Source of the DNA: Bradyrhizobium sp. JYMT SZCCT0180
Lineage (GTDB): Bacteria; Pseudomonadota; Alphaproteobacteria; Rhizobiales; Xanthobacteraceae
Reading direction: 5' to 3'
Assembly (NCBI RefSeq): GCF_018130165.1
Contig: NZ_JAFCLZ010000023.1
Coordinates: 1 to 64,000 of the forward strand
DNA: 64,000 nucleotides
Below are positions 53,884 to 62,360 of the stretch, one piece after another. Within the stretch, counting starts at the first letter, position 1, and the number at the start of each line of letters is the position of its first letter. The notes below the pieces were generated by a model. That model did not search any database. It was not told where the DNA came from and saw only the letters and a list, made by a program, of their open reading frames with translations. The translations under genes were made by a program, and so were the position numbers.

Positions 53884-54983
53884 ACGTGCAGTTTCGCGCC
53901 GAGCCGGCCGCTTCCACTGGCGTCAAGACCGCGATCGCCGATTGCGACATCCATCCCGCGCGCGCCACCGGGACCGAGCTTTATCCGTTCCTGGCAAAGC
54001 GCTGGCATTCGCATCTGGAGACCTACGGCAAGCACGCCTATCAGGGCATGATGGAAGGCCCGCCCTATCCGAAGGCGCAGCCGAATGCCTCGCGCCGCGA
54101 CGCCTATCCGCCGGAAGGCGGCAAACAAGGCTCCTCGCTGTCCTTCATGCAGAAGCAACTGCTCGACCCCTACAATGTCACGCTCGGCGTGCTCAATCCG
54201 CTCGACACCGGGCAGGGCCTGCGCAACCACGATCTTAGCGCAGCATTGGCGACCGCGATCAACGACTGGCAGATCGAGAAATGGACCAGCAAGGATTCGC
54301 GTCTCAAAGGTTCGATCGTCGTCGGCAATGAAGACGGCCTCACCGCCGCCGCCGAGATCCGCAGGCGCGCCGGTGACAAGAACTTCGTGCAGGTGCTGCT
54401 GCTCAGCCGCAATGTCGAGCCGCTCGGCCAGCGCCGCTACTGGCCGATCTACGAGGCGGCGCAGGAGATTGGCCTTCCCGTCGGCGTCCATGCCTTCGGC
54501 TTCGGCGGCAACCCGATCACGGCTTCCGGCTGGCCGAGCTTTTACATCGAGGAGATGGTCGGCCATTCGCAGTGCCAGCAGACCGCGCTCGCGAGCCTCG
54601 TGCTCGAGGGCGTGTTCGAGCGCTATCCCAAACTGAAGATGGTGATGATCGAGGCCGGCTTCGGCTGGGCGCCGTCGCTTTCATGGCGGCTGGACAAGAG
54701 TTTCGACCGGCTGCGCAGCGAGGTGCCGCATCTGAAGCGCCGTCCGTCGGAATATATCCGCGATCACATCTGGTGGACCACGCAGCCGATGGAAGATCCG
54801 GAACGCCGCGAGCATCTGTTCGAAGTGATCGAATGGATCGGCTGGGACAAACTGCTGTTCGCGACCGACTATCCGCACTGGGATTTCGACGAGCCGACGC
54901 GCGTGCTGCCGGCCGGCGTCAGCGACGCCAACAAGCAGGCGTTCTATCTCGACAATGCGAAGAAGCTGTACGGGATCGCATGA
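53880..54983 (+). CDS. ACMSD-type amidohydrolase-family protein 2
   Basis: This 367-residue protein is a paralogue of the preceding one, sharing ADCDIHPA, KQGSSLSFMQKQLLDPYNV, VGVHAFGFGG and FATDYPHWDFD. Translational overlap with gene 1 suggests the two proteins are made in equal amounts and may form a mixed oligomer or act in sequence. The HxH-type N-terminal metal motif is again reduced to DIHP. It is followed by a repeat relic and the Rieske protein gene. Confidence 0.87.
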   Translation: MNVQFRAEPAASTGVKTAIADCDIHPARATGTELYPFLAKRWHSHLETYGKHAYQGMMEGPPYPKAQPNASRRDAYPPEGGKQGSSLSFMQKQLLDPYNVTLGVLNPLDTGQGLRNHDLSAALATAINDWQIEKWTSKDSRLKGSIVVGNEDGLTAAAEIRRRAGDKNFVQVLLLSRNVEPLGQRRYWPIYEAAQEIGLPVGVHAFGFGGNPITASGWPSFYIEEMVGHSQCQQTALASLVLEGVFERYPKLKMVMIEAGFGWAPSLSWRLDKSFDRLRSEVPHLKRRPSEYIRDHIWWTTQPMEDPERREHLFEVIEWIGWDKLLFATDYPHWDFDEPTRVLPAGVSDANKQAFYLDNAKKLYGIA

Positions 54984-55055
54984 TCAGGAAAAGCATGCCC
55001 TCGGGCCACGACCCGATGGGTGGGACCCGGTTTTCCGAAAAAGATCATGCGTAGG
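54984..55055. repeat. Relic of a rhizobial GATCATGC-type intergenic repeat
   Basis: Segments GATGGGTGGGACCCGG and TTTTCCGAAAAAGATCATGC resemble the widespread rhizobial element with GCATGATC and TTTTCCGGAAAA blocks (prior knowledge, not searched). It lies within an apparent operon, between the second amidohydrolase and the Rieske gene. Confidence 0.5.
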
Positions 55056-55062
55056 AAATAAT

Positions 55063-55476
55063 ATGGCTCGACACGTCATTGCCCCGGTGGATGAACTTCC
55101 GCCGGGCACGCGAAAATTCCTCACCATCGACGAGCGGCCGATCGCGATCTTCAACGTCAAGGGCGAGTTTTTCGGCCTGTTGAACCGCTGCCCGCATCAA
55201 GGCGCGGCGCTATGCGAAGGCCCGCTGATTGGACTCGCGACTTCCTCTGATCCCGGCGAGATCGAATATACAAAACTCGGCGAAATCATCCGCTGCCCCT
55301 GGCACGGCTGGGAATTCGATATCCGCACCGGCCAGTCCTACTGCGACCCCAAGCGCTTCCGCGTCAAAGCCTATCCCGTCAATGTCGAGCCGGGCACCAA
55401 CGTGGTGAAGGGGCCGTATGTGGCGGAGACCATCGCGGTATCGGTTGAGAGCGACTACGTGGTGGTGGATCTGTAG
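55063..55476 (+). CDS. Rieske [2Fe-2S] ferredoxin-type protein
   Basis: This 137-residue protein has both halves of a Rieske cluster site: CPHQG near residue 45 and CPWHGWEF near residue 79, supplying two Cys and two His ligands. It lacks membrane spans, so it is a soluble electron carrier or small oxygenase component. It follows the two amidohydrolases, which suggests a pathway with an oxygenase or reductase step, but no oxygenase large subunit is nearby. The end is defined by GDYVVVDL-like residues. Confidence 0.92.
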   Translation: MARHVIAPVDELPPGTRKFLTIDERPIAIFNVKGEFFGLLNRCPHQGAALCEGPLIGLATSSDPGEIEYTKLGEIIRCPWHGWEFDIRTGQSYCDPKRFRVKAYPVNVEPGTNVVKGPYVAETIAVSVESDYVVVDL

Positions 55477-55515
55477 CGGCCGCCGTTCCGCTGAACGCCG
55501 GCCGCTTCGTCATCC

Positions 55516-55812
55516 CTAGACAGCGTCTTTGGCAACCTTCAGCGGCGACGCCTTGACCGATTTGCTGGCCGGCTTGGCCGCGAATTCCATCGGCTCTTTC
55601 GTGAACGGATTGATGCCGCTGCGGGCTTCAGTCGCCGGCTTGTTCACGACGGACATTTTGACGAAGCCGGGAATGACGAACTCACCGGATTCATTCAGCT
55701 CCTTGTAGCCGACGGTGGCCATCTGCTCGATGACGGCCTTGACGTCATTCTTGGAGAGCTGCGTTCCCTCTGCGATTGCATCGATCAACTGAGTCTTGGT
55801 CATCTTGGCCAT
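55516..55812 (-). CDS. HU-family DNA-binding protein
   Basis: The start at 55812 gives 98 residues (MAKMTKTQLIDAIAEG); the longer frame upstream has no support. The helical N-terminal dimerisation part and the GEFVIPGFVKMSVVNKPATEAR arm region, with RSGINPFTKEP, match HU/IHF proteins, and a short Lys/Ala-rich tail (KPASKSVKASPLKVAK) extends it. It binds and bends DNA in the nucleoid. AAAGG lies upstream of the ATG. The basic tail is slightly longer than in minimal HU proteins. Confidence 0.93.
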   Translation of the reverse strand: MAKMTKTQLIDAIAEGTQLSKNDVKAVIEQMATVGYKELNESGEFVIPGFVKMSVVNKPATEARSGINPFTKEPMEFAAKPASKSVKASPLKVAKDAV

Positions 55813-56153
55813 TGAAAAATTACCTTTCTGTGTGGGGCTCGGAATGGGTTGAAGCGCGCGCGCTACGCTGGGTGCATAACTCGATCTGGCGCACGGCAAG
55901 GCCGCGCCAATCGCTTCCCGTTCATGGCTGCGGTCATGAAGCTACCGGGCTTAAAACCTATCGACGCCCAAAACGCAAGGCGTAGATAGGCCTGTGGGGA
56001 ACCGCTTTCCGAATCGATCGGCACCTGCAGAAGGCTTGTATCGTTGCGGCGCATCCGGCCTCCTGCGAGGTCACGTGCCGCTGGGCCTGCCCTGATCATC
56101 TTGCAATGACACAACAAATTCCTTCAGCCGCGATGAGGGATGCTGGCGGCAGC
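55813..56153. other. Intergenic region upstream of the HU gene
   Basis: These 341 bp contain the HU promoter region, though no clear hexamers can be assigned. No protein-like frame, terminator or repeat family seen elsewhere in the window is recognisable. The three or four short frames present are shadows. Confidence 0.45.
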
Positions 56154-56443
56154 TCAACCCTGGCTTCGAGCTATGTGCCGGCCATCGACGTGAATGTTCA
56201 ATCGCTTGTTGAAAAATCCGGAGGAAAAAATCTCCACAACGCGGTTGGCCTCGCTCGTTTTCAACGCACCGCGCAGCAAGGCCTTGCGGTTGTAAAGCGA
56301 CACACCGGAGGCTGAATCAACCAACTCCCCGTCGATGTGCAACTCCAAATCATCGATCCGGCTTTCTCCATATCCGGGACCGCGCTGCATGCGATCTGAT
56401 GTCCTTCAAAGGTCATCGTCACTTCCTCGGTAAACACACCCAT
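56154..56443 (-). pseudogene. Possible frameshifted small beta-rich gene
   Basis: From ATG 56443 the frame reads MGVFTEEVTMTFEGHQIACS with protein-like character, then becomes unlikely after VPDMEK. From there the neighbouring frame continues RIDDLELHIDGELVDSAS and ends NIHVDGRHIARSQG. Joining the two frames near position 56370 gives one coherent protein of about 96 residues with alternating beta-strand patterns and two similar segments (LELHIDGELV and LNIHVDGRHI). A one-base insertion or deletion would explain it. It could instead be an intact gene with the shorter second frame, starting at 56390. Confidence 0.4.
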
Positions 56444-56529
56444 TGATTGATCTGCTTTATCCCGTTGTTCACCGAAATTGGCGGAGCTCGTCGAACTGCG
56501 GCGTACCGTCCTGAAACGTCGCCTTGCCG

Positions 56530-57312
56530 CTATGGCTTCAACGTCCCCTGCAGCAGCTTGATGCCGTCGGCGAGCGCGCGCTGCATCAATAGCGTATCGA
56601 CGCCGTAGGCGATCATGCGAAAGCCCTTGGCGCGGAAATCGCGCGCCCACTTCGCGTCGCCGGCGAGGAAGCCCGGCGTCTTGCCGTGTTTCCGGCAGGC
56701 TTCGACCAGTCTATCGACAGCGCTGTGGAATTTCGGGTTGTCGAACTGCCCCGGGATGCCCATGAAGTTCGTCAGATCGTAGTGGCCGAGCCAGACCACG
56801 TCGACGCCGTCGACCGCCGCGATCGCATCGACGTTCGCGATGCCGTCAGCGGTCTCCACCAGCGCGATCACCATCGTGCGCGCGTTTGCCTCGGCGATCT
56901 TGTCGGTCTCGGCGCCGCCGGCATAGTCGTCATGCGCCGCGACATTGAACGCGGCGCCGCGACGCCCGACGGGCGGATACTTCGTGCAATCAACGATCGC
57001 CCTGGCCTGCTCAGATGTTTCGACCATCGGCACCATGATGCCCATCGCGCCGATATCGAGCGCGCGGGCGATGTGATGACAGTCGCCGGAGGGAACGCGT
57101 ACCAGCGGCACCAGGTCGAGCCCGCGGCAGAATGCGAACTGCGCCTTCATTGTTTCGAAGCCGACTCCGGAGTGCTCCATGTCGTAGAGGATGAATTCGG
57201 CGCCGGCCTCGCGGCAGATCGAAGGGTAGCCGGGCGTGAAGAATTCGAACGTCATCGTTCCGAACGCGCAGCCGCCGGCCGCAAGCCGTGGTTTTATCGG
57301 GTTTGGACGCAA
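56530..57312 (-). CDS. HpcH/HpaI-family aldolase
   Basis: This 260-residue enzyme starts at TTG 57312, supported by GGAGGAG seven bases upstream. Landmarks are EFILYDMEHSGVGFE near residue 39, where the Glu/Asp residues bind metal, GAMGIMVPMVETSEQAR near 90 and the late GHYDLTNFMGIPGQF. The family cleaves 4-hydroxy-2-oxo acids, such as 2,4-dihydroxyhept-2-ene-1,7-dioate, to pyruvate or an aldehyde, a late step in aromatic catabolism. It is last in the minus-strand series with the SDR and FAD monooxygenase genes. Confidence 0.92.
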   Translation of the reverse strand: MRPNPIKPRLAAGGCAFGTMTFEFFTPGYPSICREAGAEFILYDMEHSGVGFETMKAQFAFCRGLDLVPLVRVPSGDCHHIARALDIGAMGIMVPMVETSEQARAIVDCTKYPPVGRRGAAFNVAAHDDYAGGAETDKIAEANARTMVIALVETADGIANVDAIAAVDGVDVVWLGHYDLTNFMGIPGQFDNPKFHSAVDRLVEACRKHGKTPGFLAGDAKWARDFRAKGFRMIAYGVDTLLMQRALADGIKLLQGTLKP

Positions 57313-57359
57313 CGGATTTCTCCTCCGAAGTGTTCACGCGTCGGAGTGGACGCGCTTTG

Positions 57360-58055
57360 TCAGACCGAGCGTGTCAGGCCTCCGTCGACCCGCAGGTTTT
57401 GGCCAGTCATGTAGGCCGCCCCCTCGGATGCAAGGAAGGCGATCGTGGCGGCTATTTCCTCGCTCGTACCGTATCGCTGCATCGGCACGGATGATCGGCG
57501 CTCCTCGGTAGCCGGCAAGCTGTCGATCCAACCGGGAAGCACGTTGTTCATCCGCACATTGTCAGCCGCGTACTCCTCCGCGAAGATTTTTGTGAATGCT
57601 GCCAGCCCGGCCCTGAAGACGGCGGATGTGGGAAACATCGAGCTTGGCTCGAAGGCCCACGCGGTCGAGATGTTGATGATGGCGCCGCCACGTTGCTGGA
57701 CCATGATCGGTGCCACGATGCGCGTCGGCCGGATCACATTCAGCAGGTACGTGTCCATGCCCTTCAGCCATTGCTCGTCGGTGATCTTGAGGATCTTGTC
57801 GCGAGGGCCGTGTCCCGCGCTGTTCACAAGCACGTCGACGCGACCCCACTTCGCGACGACGCTATCCACGAGCCGTTTCAGATCGTCGTTCGATTGATTG
57901 GAGCCGGTGACCCCGATCCCGCCAAGCTCGTTCGCGATCGCTTCGCCCTTCCCGGAGGACGAAAGGATCGCGATCTTGTAACCGTCTTGCGCCAGACGCC
58001 GCGCGGCCGCGGCGCCCATGCCGCTACCTCCTGCCGTAACGATAGCAACTTTCAT
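57360..58055 (-). CDS. SDR-family protein with substituted active site
   Basis: The ATG at 58055 follows GAAGG and gives 231 residues. The glycine motif is modified to TAGGSGMG near residue 6, NSAGHG lies near 80 and ISTAWAFEP near 132. The expected YxxxK reads SAVFR when aligned on AGLAAFTK, so both Tyr and Lys appear replaced (by Ser and Arg). The rest of the fold, including NNVLPGWIDSLP and YMTGQNLRVDGG, is normal. It may be a divergent oxidoreductase group or a non-catalytic homologue. It lies 48 bp from the aldolase gene. Confidence 0.85.
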   Translation of the reverse strand: MKVAIVTAGGSGMGAAAARRLAQDGYKIAILSSSGKGEAIANELGGIGVTGSNQSNDDLKRLVDSVVAKWGRVDVLVNSAGHGPRDKILKITDEQWLKGMDTYLLNVIRPTRIVAPIMVQQRGGAIINISTAWAFEPSSMFPTSAVFRAGLAAFTKIFAEEYAADNVRMNNVLPGWIDSLPATEERRSSVPMQRYGTSEEIAATIAFLASEGAAYMTGQNLRVDGGLTRSV

Positions 58056-58197
58056 CGCGCACACCTTCAGTCGATTTCGAGGGATAAATCATGGCCGATC
58101 ATGCAAGCTGCTGCAATGCCTGCATCGCGATGGACTTTGCGCGTCCTGCTAGAGCGGGATAATGTTGGGTTGAAGTGTGGCGGCAGCCTCGCTGCAC

Positions 58198-58225
58198 CTC
58201 CCCCGCAAGCGGGAGAGGGAGCACC
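58198..58225. repeat. Short fragment of the CTCCCC-type hairpin repeat
   Basis: CTCCCCCGCAAGCGGGAGAGGG forms a short stem and matches one arm of the repeat family at 38319, 60015 and 62270. The second arm is not recognisable. It sits in the spacer upstream of the SDR gene. Confidence 0.5.
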
Positions 58226-58264
58226 TCCTTCGCGGCTCGCAACCAGACCTAAACTCATCACACT

Positions 58265-59770
58265 CTACGCTGCAGCAGGCGGTCCGAACCACGTAGCCAA
58301 CACGTCAGCGAGTCCCATCTGCGTCGAATCGCCCACCCAAGCCACATATCCGTCGGGCCGGATCAAGATGGCGTCGGGAGCCGTGACGGCGCCGAGTGCC
58401 GGAAGCTCCCACGCGCCGTCATATTTGGCGTCGATCAATTGCACCCGGTCCGCCCATGGCGTGATGTCGAGGCTGCCGGGCTCTGCGAGATTGAGCAGCA
58501 CCGGCCGGGCACCGTGCAGCAGAGTGAACACCCGCAGCGGGCCGCCTGCGGTGGTCAGGTCGAGATCGGGCATGCGGCGCCCGAGCAGCTTGTGTCCCTC
58601 GCCGAGATCGTAATGAATACCGAGACCCGACATGTCAGCGGCGAACCGCTTGCGCGGCTCGTCCATGCGCATCAGCTCGGACACGGCCTCGCCCAAGGCC
58701 TTGGTGCGGTCGTCGGTGCGGAGCAGCGCGACTTGCGCCATCGTGTTGCGCAACGCGCGCGCGGCGACCGGGTGCCGCTCGGCATGGTAGGTGTCGAGCA
58801 GGCTTTCCGGCGCCGTCTGCTTGACCACCTGCGCCAGCTTCCAGCCAAGGTTCACCGCATCCTGTACACCGAGGTTGAGGCCCTGTCCGCCCGCCGGGTA
58901 ATGCACGTGGGCCGCGTCGCCGGCCAGCAGCACCCGTCTGTCGCGGTAGGACGCGGCCTGCCTTGTCATGTCGGTGAATCTCGAAATCCAGGTCGGGCTG
59001 TGGATTCCGTAATCGGTCCCGAAGATTTCGATCAGCGCCTCGCTGAGATCGCTCAAGGTCGGTTCGCCGGACCCGACGTTCCGTTCGGTCACCATGACCC
59101 GCAGCGGCCCCCCATCCAGGTAGACGATTTCGCCGTCGCGGATCTCGTAGTTCAACTTGCTGAAGCCATGGGCGCCAAACTCGTTGCGATGGATGCCCAG
59201 TTTCGGCTGCTCGGTCACCTCGACCTCGGCGATCAAATTGCTGACCGTCGGATCCGATCCGGGGAACTCGATGCCGGCGGCCTTGCGAATCAGGCTGCGT
59301 CCGCCGTCGCATCCGACGAGATATTTTGCCTGCAGCGACGAACCATCGGACAGCGCGACGTCCACGCCGCTGTCGTCCTGCGCGAAACCTGTCACCTCCG
59401 TTCCGCGATAGATCGGCACCTTCAGCTCAAGGGCCCACTCGGCCAGGATGCGCTCGATATGGTTCTGCCACAGCCCGAGCCCGTAATTGTGCCGGGTGGG
59501 AAAGTCGCTGATATCGAGCGGAACGTGGAAGTGCACGACCCCGAACGTCTGCCCCTCCGAGAGGAACCGGTCGGCGATGCCGCGCTGATCGAGGATCTCG
59601 ATGGTTCGCGAATGCAGGCCGCCTGCGCGCGATCCCGCGAGTTCCTGGTTGGCCCGCCGCTCGACAATGGCGACGTCGATACCCGCCAATGCCAGTTCGC
59701 CCGCCAGCATCAGCCCCGTCGGCCCGCCTCCGGCGATCACCACCGCATGCTCAGTCTTTGCCGCACCCAT
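58265..59770 (-). CDS. FAD-dependent aromatic hydroxylase (PheA/TfdB family)
   Basis: This 501-residue flavoprotein monooxygenase has the N-terminal FAD motif IAGGGPTGLMLAGE near residue 12 and the DG motif region CDGGRSLIRKAAG near 155. The second FAD motif GDAAHVHYPAGGQGLNLG lies near 280, and a thioredoxin-like C-terminal domain from about residue 380 completes the layout. Such enzymes insert one oxygen atom into a phenolic ring using NAD(P)H. GGAGGGACGAC precedes the ATG. With the aldolase and SDR downstream it suggests a ring-hydroxylation and cleavage pathway, but no ring-cleavage dioxygenase is visible nearby. Confidence 0.93.
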   Translation of the reverse strand: MGAAKTEHAVVIAGGGPTGLMLAGELALAGIDVAIVERRANQELAGSRAGGLHSRTIEILDQRGIADRFLSEGQTFGVVHFHVPLDISDFPTRHNYGLGLWQNHIERILAEWALELKVPIYRGTEVTGFAQDDSGVDVALSDGSSLQAKYLVGCDGGRSLIRKAAGIEFPGSDPTVSNLIAEVEVTEQPKLGIHRNEFGAHGFSKLNYEIRDGEIVYLDGGPLRVMVTERNVGSGEPTLSDLSEALIEIFGTDYGIHSPTWISRFTDMTRQAASYRDRRVLLAGDAAHVHYPAGGQGLNLGVQDAVNLGWKLAQVVKQTAPESLLDTYHAERHPVAARALRNTMAQVALLRTDDRTKALGEAVSELMRMDEPRKRFAADMSGLGIHYDLGEGHKLLGRRMPDLDLTTAGGPLRVFTLLHGARPVLLNLAEPGSLDITPWADRVQLIDAKYDGAWELPALGAVTAPDAILIRPDGYVAWVGDSTQMGLADVLATWFGPPAAA

Positions 59771-60014
59771 GTCGTCCCTCCATAGCTGTTGGCTTCGGCA
59801 GGCGTTCTACGGGATGACCGGGGTCTTGAAGCAAGCCCCTTGCGCGCTACATATCAGTGTGGGGAGGCTGGGTGTTCCGCTCTTGCGGACCGAAGCTCGC
59901 CAATCAAGCCATCACCGCGTTCAAGGCCGCCACAGGTTCGGGCAAGGCGGCAACGGTTTTGCCGCGGCGGCTAACGCGTATGCGCTGTTTGACAATTGAA
60001 GAAGGCGCTTCTCT

Positions 60015-60076
60015 TCCCTTCTCCCCTTGTGGGAGCGAGCTTCGCTCGTCTCGCTCCCACAAGGGGATAGGGAAAG
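60015..60076. repeat. CTCCCC-type hairpin repeat downstream of tcuB
   Basis: CTCCCCTTGTGGGAGCGAG pairs with CTCGCTCCCACAAGGGGA across a short AGCTTCGCT-type loop, giving a nearly perfect long hairpin. It ends two bases before the tcuB stop codon on the opposite strand and may act as a terminator for that gene. Confidence 0.75.
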
Positions 60077-60077
60077 G

Positions 60078-61184
60078 TCAAACATGCCCCATCATCCGCC
60101 GCTCGCGCGCATAACGCACTAGAGCCACGAAGCGATAGATGCCGTGCACGAACTTGCCGTAGGGCATGGTGATGAACAGCGAGAACACCACGCCGAGATG
60201 CAGCGCCAGTAGCGGACCCATCGCCGGCGTCGCGCGCAGGAACAAGAGCGCCATGCCGGTCAGGCTGGTCAGGAACAGCATCACGATGAACGCGACGTCC
60301 ATGCCGAGGCGTTTTTCATCGACCAATGCAGGATCGCGCTTCCATTTTTCGAGGAGCAGTCCCACCGGCCCAATCAGCAAGCCGATGCCGCCGAGCGTGC
60401 CCAGCACCACCGGCAGGTCCCACCACGGGTAGGGCGCCTGACGCGCCAGGAAATAATGATAGAGCGTCGCGACGGAGGTCGAGGCAAAGCACAGCCCAAA
60501 ACCGTAGAACGTGAGGTGGTGATAGAGCTTGCGGCGGTCGGTCGGGCGATCGTCCTCGTTGAAGCAGCCGACGCCGCCGCCATCGAGATAACGCAACTCG
60601 CCGGCGTCGCGGATCGCCTGCCAGATCGAGCCCGCATCGGCGCGCATGCCGACGGGCTCGCCGATATCGCGCCAGAACGCGCGCACGCCCATGACCAGCG
60701 CCACGATCGCATAGAGGAAGGCGGCGCCGAACAGCGCCGCCATCGCGTTGTGCGGCATCAATTTGTAGAACGCGCCGGGGCCGGTGTGGACGCCGAACAG
60801 CACCTGCCGGTCGTGGAAGGCGGCAAAGCCGAAGATGAAGGCGGCGACGCTGAGCGCCGCAACGATGCTGATCACGAGGCCGTTGCGCGCGAAGGCGCCG
60901 GAGAAGGCGCGCGGCCACACATAGGCGGCGTAGGATTCGTTGCGCGCGACGGCAAGCGTCTGCGGCACATTGACGTTGAATTCATGCGGCGGCGAGAACT
61001 GGCAATCGGTGTAGCACGCGCCGCAGCTATGGCAGAGATTGGCGAGATAATTGAGGTCGCCGTCGGAAAACGCGCGGCGCATCTCCATCGCCGGAAATAC
61101 CGCGCAGAGCCCTTCGCAATAGCGGCAGGAATTGCAGACCGTCATTAGGCGGTCCGCCTCCTCCAGAATTCTCGTTCCGTGCAT
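60078..61184 (-). CDS. tcuB: TcuB-like membrane electron-transfer protein
   Basis: This 368-residue protein carries two 4Fe-4S-type Cys clusters, CNSCRYCEGLC near residue 17 and CHSCGACYTDC near 51. About six membrane spans with His residues suited to heme or quinone contact follow. This is the layout of TcuB, which reoxidises the FAD of the tricarballylate dehydrogenase TcuA and passes electrons to the quinone pool. The TcuA homologue is two genes upstream on the same strand, separated by a secreted esterase gene. Confidence 0.92.
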   Translation of the reverse strand: MHGTRILEEADRLMTVCNSCRYCEGLCAVFPAMEMRRAFSDGDLNYLANLCHSCGACYTDCQFSPPHEFNVNVPQTLAVARNESYAAYVWPRAFSGAFARNGLVISIVAALSVAAFIFGFAAFHDRQVLFGVHTGPGAFYKLMPHNAMAALFGAAFLYAIVALVMGVRAFWRDIGEPVGMRADAGSIWQAIRDAGELRYLDGGGVGCFNEDDRPTDRRKLYHHLTFYGFGLCFASTSVATLYHYFLARQAPYPWWDLPVVLGTLGGIGLLIGPVGLLLEKWKRDPALVDEKRLGMDVAFIVMLFLTSLTGMALLFLRATPAMGPLLALHLGVVFSLFITMPYGKFVHGIYRFVALVRYARERRMMGHV

Positions 61185-61214
61185 TGCGCGGTGCTCTTTT
61201 CTCTAAAGCGTTGC

Positions 61215-62246
61215 TTACTTCGTCAGGCCTTTGCCCTCGAGCCATTTCTGGATCAGGGCCGCGACCTCGGCGTTGTTCTTGTCCATCATCACCATGTGCG
61301 AATTTCCCTTGATGCCGGCCTTCGGCAGGTCGACGACATCGACGCTGCCGCCGGCGGCCTTGATGCCTTCGGCAAAGGCGACGCCGGTGGCGCGGATCTT
61401 CGGCCAGCGCGAGTCCTGCTCGATGTAATCGCCATAGACGATCAGTGTCGGGATGTTCTTCAAGCTTTCGACCTTGGCGGGATCGCCGACACCGGCGGGT
61501 TCGATCGCGATCAGCGCCTTGACCTTGTCGGGCCGCGCCTGCGCCACCTTGAAGCCGAAGCTGCCGGCCTGGCTGTGGAACAGGATGATGGAGGGGCCGA
61601 CGCGGTCGATCTCGGCGATGTAGGCGGCGATGATCGCATCATCCGTGGTGGTCCAGCGCGGCACGTTCTGCTTGACGAAATTCTCATAGCCGTCGTTCGG
61701 AAACTGATTGCCCGGCAACAGCTTGCGCTTGGTCGGATCGGAATTGTAGGAGTTAGGCCCGTCGCCGATGCGAAAGCGCTCGAACGGATTGGCTGTGGTG
61801 AGGAAGACCGGTTCGCTCTTGAAGATATCAGGGTATTGCGCCCAGCCGGCGCGGCCGCGTTCGACCGCATCCGAATTGTAGACGGCCCAGCCCTTGCGCA
61901 GAAAATAGTTCAGCCAGCCCTCGCGTCCGTCCGGCGTGGTCTCATAGGTGACGCCGGTCAGCCCGCCGCCATGCCACATCAGCAGCGGATAGGCGCCCTT
62001 CTCAACGGCGGGCAGAAAATACTGCACATACATCTGCTCGACCTGGTAGGTGCCGTTCGGATCGACCTTCGCGGGCACGCCGCCCGGCGTGAACGTCACT
62101 TCCTTCACCGGCTTGCCGGAGATTTCGACCAGCCGCCCGCCGACATGGAACGAGCCCATGTCGCGCAGCGCGATCGGCTCGGCGGCATTGGCCAGCGTTG
62201 CGCTCATCAGAACGGCCGCAGCCGAAGCCATTACAAATCGAGACAT
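61215..62246 (-). CDS. Secreted alpha/beta-hydrolase esterase between tcuA and tcuB
   Basis: The ATG at 62246 lies five bases after GGGAGG and gives 343 residues with a signal peptide ending near TLANAAE. The nucleophile elbow reads HSQAGSFGF near residue 210, a G-x-S-x-G variant in which the Ser is followed by Gln (S-Q-A-G). MWHGGGLTG near 95 supplies the oxyanion region, and NSHMVMMDKNN near the end a candidate catalytic His. It is probably a periplasmic esterase. Its place between tcuA and tcuB suggests it releases the free acid used by that pair, which is inference. Confidence 0.87.
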   Translation of the reverse strand: MSRFVMASAAAVLMSATLANAAEPIALRDMGSFHVGGRLVEISGKPVKEVTFTPGGVPAKVDPNGTYQVEQMYVQYFLPAVEKGAYPLLMWHGGGLTGVTYETTPDGREGWLNYFLRKGWAVYNSDAVERGRAGWAQYPDIFKSEPVFLTTANPFERFRIGDGPNSYNSDPTKRKLLPGNQFPNDGYENFVKQNVPRWTTTDDAIIAAYIAEIDRVGPSIILFHSQAGSFGFKVAQARPDKVKALIAIEPAGVGDPAKVESLKNIPTLIVYGDYIEQDSRWPKIRATGVAFAEGIKAAGGSVDVVDLPKAGIKGNSHMVMMDKNNAEVAALIQKWLEGKGLTK

Positions 62247-62269
62247 GACACCTCCCAAACTTGTTTCCT

Positions 62270-62348
62270 CCCTCTCCCCGCACTTCGCGGGGAGAGGGTC
62301 GGGGTGAGGGGCTCTCTCCACGCATCGTGCTCGTGGAGAGTTCCCCTC
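62270..62348. repeat. CTCTCCCC-type hairpin repeat between tcuA and the esterase gene
   Basis: CCTCTCCCCGC pairs with GCGGGGAGAGG across ACTTC, followed by CTCTCCACG pairing with CGTGGAGAG. The two hairpins lie in the spacer of an apparent operon and belong to the same broad family as 38319 and 60015. Confidence 0.7.
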
Positions 62349-62360
62349 AGCAACCCGACT

